Part shown: piece after piece, positions 56,763 through 64,000 of the stretch
Layout of the letters: every line of letters begins with the position of its first letter
Position numbering within the stretch: position 1 is the stretch's first letter
DNA from: an uncultured Bacteroidia bacterium
Lineage (GTDB): Bacteria; Bacteroidota; Bacteroidia; Bacteroidales; UBA932
Assembly (NCBI GenBank): GCA_902773925.1
Contig: CACYGI010000002.1
Span: 62,001 to 126,000 of the forward strand
Length of the DNA stretch: 64,000 nt
Direction of reading: 5' to 3'
Program-made: the position numbers and the translations under genes
Notes under the pieces: model-generated
The model's database searches: none
What the model saw: only the letters and a program-made list of their open reading frames with translations
Told to the model about the DNA's origin: nothing

Positions 56763-58568
56763 ATGTATAGCAAATCAGAGTTAGAGGCTAAGACTCCCGA
56801 GGAGTTGTATGCCATCGTAAAAGAGCTGAATGTCTCGGTCGGCAAGAAGGACTCCACGGCGGACGTCATCTATGCCATCCTTGACCAGCAGGCGGTTTCG
56901 AGCCGCGAGAATCCCAAACCGAAGCAGAACGGTACTGCGCCGTCGGCAGCCCCCAGGGCAAGGCGCGAGCGCGTCAAGAAGGACAGCAAGCCTCAGCGCG
57001 TTGCCAGCTCAGGTAATGATATAGCATCCGCAGATGAATCAGCGGCGCCCTCGGCAGCCGCTTCGCAGAGTGCGCCCGCACCGGCGCCCAAGAAGCGCGG
57101 CCGCAAGCCCAAGTCGGCACAGGCCGAGGCCACGGCGGCAGAGCCTACGCTTTTCCAGCAGGGCGCAGTAGAGCCCGCGGCACCCGCTGCTGCAGCCGCT
57201 CAGGACACCCCTGCACCGGCGCCCAAGAAGCGCGGCCGCAAGCCCAAGTCGGCAGTTCAGGCCGAAGCCGCAGCCAAGGCCGAGCCGGAAGCTCCCAAAG
57301 CACAGGAGGAGCGCCCCGCACAGGAGCCCGCCAGGGAGCGCCAGCAGCAGAACAACCAGGGCAATCCGCACGGACAGCAGGGCGGCAACCGCCCCCAGGG
57401 CAACCAGCCGCAGCCCCAGAAGCCCCGCATCGAGTTTGAGGGCATCGTAGAGGCTACCGGCGTCCTGGAGCTGATGCCCGACGGCTACGGTTTCCTGCGT
57501 TCATCGGATTACAATTATCTCAATTCGCCCGACGACATCTATGTCTCCCAGGCGCAGATCAAGACCTACGCCCTCAAGACCGGTGATACGGTGCTCGGCG
57601 AGATCCGTCCGCCGATGGCTGGCGAGAAGTATTTCCCGCTGGTCAAGATCACCCGCATCAACGGCCGTTCGCCCGAGTCGATCCGCGACCGCGTGCCGTT
57701 CGACTTCCTCACCCCGCTTTTCCCGGACGAGAAGTTCAACCTCACCGGCCACGGCCACAACTCCAACATCTCGATCCGCGTGGTGGATCTGTTCACCCCT
57801 ATCGGCAAGGGCCAGCGCGGCCTCATCGTAGCTCAGCCCAAGACCGGTAAGACCGTCCTGCTCAAGGATATAGCAAATGCCATCGCCGACAACCATCCCG
57901 AGGTATATATGATCGTGCTGCTGATCGACGAGCGCCCCGAGGAGGTCACCGATATGGAACGCAGCGTCAAGGCCGAGGTCATCGCATCGACCTTCGACGA
58001 GCCTGCCGAGCGCCACGTCAAGGTATCGAGTATGGTCCTGGAGAAGGCGAAGCGCCTGGTCGAATGCGGTCACGACGTGGTCATCCTGCTCGACTCGATA
58101 ACCCGTCTGGCCCGTGCGTTCAATACCGTACAGCCCGCTTCGGGCAAGGTCCTTTCGGGCGGTGTGGACGCCAACGCCCTCCAGAAGCCGAAGCGCTTCT
58201 TCGGCGCAGCCCGCAACATCGAGAACGGCGGTTCGCTCACGATCCTGGCCACGGCACTGACCGAGACCGGTTCGAAGATGGACGACGTGATTTTCGAGGA
58301 ATTCAAGGGCACCGGCAACCTGGAGCTCCAGCTTGACCGCAAGCTTTCCAACAAGCGCATCTTCCCCGCAGTGGATGTCACGCTCAGCTCAACGCGCCGC
58401 GATGACCTGCTCTATGATCAGGAGTACATCAACCGCATCTGGATCCTGCGCAATCACCTCTCGGATATGACTTCAGTCGAAGCGATGGAATTCATGAAGT
58501 CCCGTCTGATGCGCACGCAGAACAATCAGGAGTTCCTGATTTCGATGAACGGCGACAAGTTGCAGTAA
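56763..58568 (+). CDS. rho: Transcription termination factor Rho with long low-complexity insert
   Basis: 601 residues, against about 420 in E. coli. A Rho_N/SAP-like helical start (about 1-45) is followed by an Ala/Pro/Lys/Gln-rich disordered region (about 46-222), then the cold-shock RNA-binding domain (about 225-300) and the RecA-like motor with [13 protein letters not shown] and the Q/R loops ([15 protein letters not shown]). The insert has two identical [14 protein letters not shown]-hook-like blocks (107-118 and 153-164), coded by a 42-bp perfect repeat at 57078-57119 and 57213-57254. A Bacteroides Rho insert of this type is known to drive phase separation; that this one does is inference. 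Confidence 0.95.
   Translation: MYSKSELEAKTPEELYAIVKELNVSVGKKDSTADVIYAILDQQAVSSRENPKPKQNGTAPSAAPRARRERVKKDSKPQRVASSGNDIASADESAAPSAAASQSAPAPAPKKRGRKPKSAQAEATAAEPTLFQQGAVEPAAPAAAAAQDTPAPAPKKRGRKPKSAVQAEAAAKAEPEAPKAQEERPAQEPARERQQQNNQGNPHGQQGGNRPQGNQPQPQKPRIEFEGIVEATGVLELMPDGYGFLRSSDYNYLNSPDDIYVSQAQIKTYALKTGDTVLGEIRPPMAGEKYFPLVKITRINGRSPESIRDRVPFDFLTPLFPDEKFNLTGHGHNSNISIRVVDLFTPIGKGQRGLIVAQPKTGKTVLLKDIANAIADNHPEVYMIVLLIDERPEEVTDMERSVKAEVIASTFDEPAERHVKVSSMVLEKAKRLVECGHDVVILLDSITRLARAFNTVQPASGKVLSGGVDANALQKPKRFFGAARNIENGGSLTILATALTETGSKMDDVIFEEFKGTGNLELQLDRKLSNKRIFPAVDVTLSSTRRDDLLYDQEYINRIWILRNHLSDMTSVEAMEFMKSRLMRTQNNQEFLISMNGDKLQ
57078..57254 (+). repeat. 42-bp direct repeat inside rho
   Basis: Identical blocks at 57078-57119 and 57213-57254, 135 bp (45 codons) apart, in the same frame. 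They encode the two AT-hook-like blocks. Confidence 0.85.
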
Positions 58569-58587
58569 CGTTCATTTCGCAAGACAA

Positions 58588-58625
58588 AGCAGGGCGACTG
58601 AATTTCAGCCGCCCTGTTCGCTTTT
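58588..58625. terminator. Terminator between rho and clpX
   Basis: CAGGGCG and CGCCCTG arms with an inner CTGAA-type stem, then a short T-run (CTTTT). It lies between two converging genes. Confidence 0.75.
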
Positions 58626-58644
58626 ACAGCTGCAGATGATCCTG

Positions 58645-59906
<1,262 letters not shown>

Positions 59907-59907
<1 letters not shown>

Positions 59908-60572
59908 TATTTCTTCCTCCTTGTAACAATCTCGTCAACCATGCCGTAAGCCTTGGCTTCGGCTGCATTCATCCAGAAATTACGGTCGGCATCGCGCTCG
60001 ATATCGGCCACGGTCTTGCCCGTGTGCTCCGAGAGAATCTCGTAGAGCTCGGCCTTGAGGCGGATAATCTCGCGCGCCTCGATCTCGATGTCACTTGCCT
60101 GACCGTTGACGCCGCCAAGCGGCTGGTGGATCATCACGCGGCCGTGAGGCAGGATCGAACGCTTGCCCGGCGTACCTGCCGCAAGCAGGATGGAAGCCAT
60201 CGAAGCCGCCATACCCGTGCAGATGGTAGCCACGTCGGACTGGATGGTCTGGATCGTATCGTAAATGCCCAGGCCGGAGGAGACGATGCCGCCCGGCGAA
60301 TTGATATAGAGCATTATATCCGAATCGCTGCCGTTCGAATCGAGGAAGAGCAGCTGCGCCTGGATGATATTGGCCACGTCATCGTCGATCGGACAGCCGA
60401 GGAAGATGATGCGGTCCATCATCAGGCGCGAGAAAACATCCATCTGCGCTACGTTGAGCGGACGTTCCTCGATGATGGTCGGATTGATATAACCGGAGAA
60501 AGACGAAAAGCGCGCCAGCGTTGAGCTGCTGATGCCGCAGTGCCGGATGGCGTATTTCTCAAATTCGTTCAT
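59907..60572 (-). CDS. clpP: ATP-dependent Clp protease proteolytic subunit ClpP
   Basis: 221 residues. The catalytic triad is Ser124 (GMAASMAS), His149 (MIHQPLGG) and the Asp of the [10 protein letters not shown] segment. N-terminal residues 1-35 are a short propeptide-like extension. It follows tig at 32 bp in the usual tig-clpP-clpX order. Confidence 0.97.
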
Positions 60573-60604
60573 GATAGTGCAGTTTTGAATGTTAGAGACT
60601 GATA

Positions 60605-61927
60605 TTAGGCGGTGAGCTCGCGCATTTTCTCGAGAGAGACCTTCTTCTTGTCGAGAGTCACGACCGAGCGGATCCAGGCGATGGCCTTGTCGTCGCGGAT
60701 CTTGTCAAAGATGCGGCCCGACTGCTTCTCGTCGCGCAGGATGCTGGTAGCGTACTGCGAAAGGGTCTCTTCGGGAACGTTGCTCATACCGTACATTGCA
60801 AACTGATAAGCGGCGATGCGGCGTGCCTCTGCCGTGAGGTCTGCCTGCTCGACCTTGAGCTTCTGGTCTGCGAAAATCTTGTCGCGGATCAGTGACCAGC
60901 GGAAATCCTTTGCGAAGAGGTCATATTCCTTCTCGATCTCCTCCATCGAGAACTTGCCGTCATTGGCGGTATGGATCCAGCGCTTCATAAACTCGTCGGG
61001 GAGCTTGAGGCCGGCCTTCTTGATGAGGTACTCCTTGACATCGGTAGCGAAACGGTACTCGCCTTCCTGCTCGTACTCAGCCTCGAGGCGTTCCTTGACC
61101 TTGGCGTCGAACTCTTCCTCGCTCTTGACCGTATCCTTGCCGAAGATGGCGTCGAAGGTCTCCTGGACGGGCTTTGCAGCCACGAATGTCTTGACCTCGG
61201 AGACTTTCATATGCCATACTGCGGGCAGGGTCGCGAGCTCTTCCTTCTTGACGTGGAACATTGCGGCGCGGTCAGCCTCGTTGGCGAATGCCTTGACGAT
61301 ATCGACGTCCTTCTCGTCGCCGGCCTTCAGTCCGACGAATGTGGCCTTGACCTCCTCGTCCTGGATGCTGCGCAGTGCGACATAAGCCTTCTCGACCTTC
61401 TGGTCGCCGGCCGTGAAGTCTGCGATCACGTAGTCATCGGCCTTTGCAGCCTTGCCGGTCTCCAGGGTGCCGTGCTGACGAAGCAGGGTCTCCTTGTAGT
61501 CCTTGAGGGCCTTTGCGGTGGTATTGACCGCATAGTAAGGTATCTTGTCCTCAGCGCCGATCTCCATATTGACCTCGGGAGCAAGCGCCACGTCGAAGTG
61601 GAAGGTGAACTCGTCGGGGTTGTCCCAGTCGTTCTTGTCCTCTGTCCTGGACGGGAGCGGCTCGCCGATAACGTTGAGTTTATGCTTTTCGATAAAGTTG
61701 CCCAGACCATCCGAGATGAGCGAATTGATCACCTCTGCCAGTGCCTGGCCGCCGTGAAGGCGCTCTATCAGGGACATCGGGGCCATACCCTTGCGGAAGC
61801 CCTTCAGGTCTGCAGTGCGACGGAATTCGTTGAGTTTCTTCTTGCGGGGTTCTTCCCAGTCTGCCTTGTCGATCTTGACGGTGAGGACAAGGTTCAGGTC
61901 ATCCGCTTTTTTCTGTTTTACATCCAT
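60605..61927 (-). CDS. tig: Trigger factor
   Basis: 440 residues, ribosome-binding N-terminal domain with GFRKGMAPMSLIE (equivalent to the conserved GFRxGKxP loop), then a divergent PPIase-position domain (about 150-240) without the usual active-site aromatics, then a helical C-terminal domain. Ribosome-bound chaperone. First gene of tig-clpP-clpX. Confidence 0.9.
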   Translation of the reverse strand: MDVKQKKADDLNLVLTVKIDKADWEEPRKKKLNEFRRTADLKGFRKGMAPMSLIERLHGGQALAEVINSLISDGLGNFIEKHKLNVIGEPLPSRTEDKNDWDNPDEFTFHFDVALAPEVNMEIGAEDKIPYYAVNTTAKALKDYKETLLRQHGTLETGKAAKADDYVIADFTAGDQKVEKAYVALRSIQDEEVKATFVGLKAGDEKDVDIVKAFANEADRAAMFHVKKEELATLPAVWHMKVSEVKTFVAAKPVQETFDAIFGKDTVKSEEEFDAKVKERLEAEYEQEGEYRFATDVKEYLIKKAGLKLPDEFMKRWIHTANDGKFSMEEIEKEYDLFAKDFRWSLIRDKIFADQKLKVEQADLTAEARRIAAYQFAMYGMSNVPEETLSQYATSILRDEKQSGRIFDKIRDDKAIAWIRSVVTLDKKKVSLEKMRELTA

Positions 61928-62017
61928 AAAAGTTTGATATTTTGATAATTTTTCAAGTTTGTCGTATCAATGTTACAGCTGTTCTGTAAAGGGTGCAAAT
62001 TTAATAAAAAATTTGAC

Positions 62018-62025
62018 TACCTTTG
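62018..62025 (+). promoter_or_regulatory. TAnnTTTG promoter element for the M20 dipeptidase
   Basis: TACCTTTG, 28 bp before ATG 62054. Confidence 0.5.
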
Positions 62026-62053
62026 TAACAATGCAAATAAAACAAAACCAGAT

Positions 62054-63406
62054 ATGGAAATGAAACAATACATCGAGGAAAACCGCGGACGTTTCCTCGA
62101 AGAGCTTTTCTCTCTGCTCCGCATCCCCTCCATCAGTTCCGAGCCCGCGCACAAGGATGATATGGTGCGCTGCGCAGAGCGCTGGAAGGAGCTTCTGCTC
62201 GAGGCCGGCGCAGACCGCGCGGCAGTCTATCCGACGACCGGCCATCCGGTGGTTTTCGCAGAGAAGAAATACGACCCCAAGGCGCCTACGGTGCTGGTTT
62301 ACGGCCACTATGACGTGATGCCGGTAGATCCTCTGGACCTCTGGGATTCCAATCCGTTCGAGCCCGTCATCCGCGACGGCGCCATCTACGCGCGCGGCGC
62401 AAATGACGACAAGGGCCAGACGTTCATGCACCTCAAGGTATTCGAATACCTGGTGCGCGAAGGCCTCCTGCGCCACAATATCAAGTTCATCCTCGAAGGC
62501 GAGGAAGAGATGGGTTCGGCAGCCCTGGTGAAGTGGCTCCCCGCCCATCGCAAGCTTCTCGCGTGCGACATCATCCTGGTCTCCGACACCACGATGATGG
62601 ACCGCCGCATTCCTTCGATCAACTGCGGCATGCGCGGCATCTGCTATATGGAGGTAAAGGTCACCGGACCGAAGAAGGACCTGCACTCAGGCCACTACGG
62701 CGGCGGCGTTTACAACCCCATCAACACCCTCTGCAAGATGATAGATTCGCTCATCGACGCTGACGGCCACATCACTGTCGGCGGATTCTACGACGATGTG
62801 ATCGAGCTCAGCCGCAAGGACCGCAAGATGCTCGCCCGCGCGCCTTTCGACAAGAAGGCATTTATGGAGGAGATCGGCGTGGCAGACCTGACCGGAGAAA
62901 AGGGCTACACCACCAAGGAGCGCGTCAGCATCCGTCCCTGCCTTGATGTCAACGGCATCTGGGGCGGCTACATCGGAGACGGCTCCAAGACCGTCATTCC
63001 GAGCGAAGCTCACGCCAAGATTTCGATGCGACTGGTCCCCAACCAGGATTCGCATACCATCGCGAAGCTTTTCGCAAAGCACTTCCGCAAGATCGCCCCG
63101 AAGGGCGTGAAGGTCGAGGTCGAAGAGCGCCACGGCGGCGAGGGATTCCTCATCCCCATTTCCTCCAGGGCATACAAGGCCGCATCCCGTGCGATGGGCG
63201 AAGTCTATGGCATCGAGCCTGTCCCGAGCCGCGGAGGCGGAAGCATCGCTGTCCTGGCACAGATGCAGCGCCACCTCAACGCCGACCCGCTGCTGATGGG
63301 ATTCGGACTCGAGCGCGACGCCATCCATTCGCCCAACGAGAGCTACCTGCTCGACCAGTGGGAGAAGGGCATGGAGTCCATAGCACTCTTCTATAAGTAC
63401 TACTAA
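62054..63406 (+). CDS. M20 family dipeptidase
   Basis: 450 residues from ATG 62054. It carries VYGHYDVMPVD (first metal His, Asp), ARGANDDKGQ, and EGEEEMGS, the set for M20 peptidases of the ArgE/DapE/CndP type, then a dimerisation insert and a C-terminal metal His. Cytoplasmic zinc peptidase acting on dipeptides; the exact substrate is unclear. The frame extends to 61970 but lacks a good start; ATG 62060 is another option. It is followed 12 bp later by the chromate transporter pair. Confidence 0.93.
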   Translation: MEMKQYIEENRGRFLEELFSLLRIPSISSEPAHKDDMVRCAERWKELLLEAGADRAAVYPTTGHPVVFAEKKYDPKAPTVLVYGHYDVMPVDPLDLWDSNPFEPVIRDGAIYARGANDDKGQTFMHLKVFEYLVREGLLRHNIKFILEGEEEMGSAALVKWLPAHRKLLACDIILVSDTTMMDRRIPSINCGMRGICYMEVKVTGPKKDLHSGHYGGGVYNPINTLCKMIDSLIDADGHITVGGFYDDVIELSRKDRKMLARAPFDKKAFMEEIGVADLTGEKGYTTKERVSIRPCLDVNGIWGGYIGDGSKTVIPSEAHAKISMRLVPNQDSHTIAKLFAKHFRKIAPKGVKVEVEERHGGEGFLIPISSRAYKAASRAMGEVYGIEPVPSRGGGSIAVLAQMQRHLNADPLLMGFGLERDAIHSPNESYLLDQWEKGMESIALFYKYY

Positions 63407-63418
63407 TCCGCTCCGGAC

Positions 63419-63952
63419 GTGCTCTGGCAACTGTTCTGGACGTTTTTCAAGATCGGCGCCTTCACTTTCGGCAGCGGGTACGCAATGCTCCCGATGATCG
63501 AAAAGGAGGTCGTCGACCGCAGGCGGTGGTTTGACAAGGAAGCATTCTATGACCAGCTTTCCCTCGCCCAGTCTGCACCGGGACCGGTCGCGCTCAATAC
63601 GGCAGTCTTCGTAGGCTACCGGCAGCGCGGCCCCCTGGGTGCGGTCATCGCGGTGCTGGGATCGGTCATCCCCTCATTTGCGATCCTGCTGGCCGTCGCC
63701 TTCTTCCTCAATGATTTCCGCGGCAACAGCTACGTCGAAGCCGCATTCAAGGGCATCCGACCCGCCGTCGTGGCGCTTATCGCAGTGCCGTTTATCAGGA
63801 TGCTCAAGCCCCTGAGCTGGCCTATGATAGTGCTTGCCCTCGCCGCGATGCTGCTGCTCTGGCTGAGCGGCATTTCGCCCGTCTGGCTGATCGTGGCAGG
63901 CATAGCCACCGGCGTCATTTATTCGCTCATCCTTTCCCGGCGCAGGCAATGA
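63419..63952 (+). CDS. Chromate transporter, first half-size subunit
   Basis: 177 residues starting at GTG 63419. The CHR-family motifs are visible: FTFGSGYAMLPMIEKEVV, QSAPGPVALNTAVFVGY and VIPSFAIL. The protein is a single CHR domain; such half-size transporters work as pairs encoded by adjacent genes, as here. Transport of chromate or sulfate-like anions is the family function; the true substrate is not known. Its stop codon overlaps the next start (ATGA). Confidence 0.88.
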   Translation: MLWQLFWTFFKIGAFTFGSGYAMLPMIEKEVVDRRRWFDKEAFYDQLSLAQSAPGPVALNTAVFVGYRQRGPLGAVIAVLGSVIPSFAILLAVAFFLNDFRGNSYVEAAFKGIRPAVVALIAVPFIRMLKPLSWPMIVLALAAMLLLWLSGISPVWLIVAGIATGVIYSLILSRRRQ

Positions 63953-64000
63953 TATACCTCCAGCTTTTCCTGTCATTCCTGAAAATCGGATTCTTCGGCT
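63949..64000 (+). CDS. Chromate transporter, second half-size subunit (partial, runs off right edge)
   Basis: Only the first 17 codons are present (MIYLQLFLSFLKIGFFG). The FLKIGFFG start is typical of CHR domains, and the 4-bp ATGA overlap with the first subunit supports the pairing. Confidence 0.7.
   Translation, partial: MIYLQLFLSFLKIGFFG

Overview
The window looks like a chromosome segment from a member of the Bacteroidota, most likely the order Bacteroidales. Reasons: repeated TAnnTTTG promoter elements directly upstream of genes; a DUF4295 gene beside rpmG and rpmB; a very long SecA ending in a zinc motif; a Rho with a long low-complexity insert; a large LptD-like protein; a two-gene DUF4199/glycosyltransferase unit; and fimbrillin-like lipoproteins. 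I cannot name a genus. No tRNA, rRNA, CRISPR array, insertion sequence or prophage was recognised.

Region 1 (1-12.6 kb) is accessory and AT-richer. It holds three copies of one two-gene cassette: a 46-47 residue acidic-tailed peptide followed 16-18 bp later by a large surface lipoprotein (fimbrillin-like N-terminus, then beta-helix-like modules marked by a TLDLNG-type signature). Copy 1 (minus) runs off the left edge. Copy 2 (plus) diverges from it. Copy 3 (minus) faces copy 2. An inverted repeat of about 88 bp closes the 3' ends of copies 2 and 3 and encloses an AAA ATPase, a low-molecular-weight phosphotyrosine phosphatase and a 5'-truncated ATPase relative.

Region 2 (12.6-24.3 kb, all minus) holds a probable peptidoglycan turnover and recycling operon (AmgK-RapZ fusion, MurU-like nucleotidyltransferase, porin, MltF-like transglycosylase), a LolC/E-type permease, pheT, ftsY and a cysteine desulfidase-like gene.

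Region 3 (24.3-31.2 kb) is translation and export: DUF4295, rpmG, rpmB, lepB, rplT, rpmI, infC (apparent CTG start) and thrS, then a divergent DUF4199/GT2 pair. A cluster of palindromic repeats fills 31.2-31.58 kb.

Region 4 (31.6-48.1 kb) has lpd, secA, a 10TM metal exporter, meaB, a DUF1573 protein, an M16 lipoprotein peptidase, a ferredoxin, a serpin, and the rsfS-ftsH-cdsA-psd unit.

Region 5 (48.1-64 kb) has birA, rpe, pepD, dnaA, an amidase divergent from an lptD-like gene, rho, clpX-clpP-tig, an M20 dipeptidase and a chromate transporter pair cut by the right edge. Apart from region 1 this is ordinary housekeeping sequence. The most unusual material is the three-copy peptide/lipoprotein family, the AmgK-RapZ operon and the infC start.
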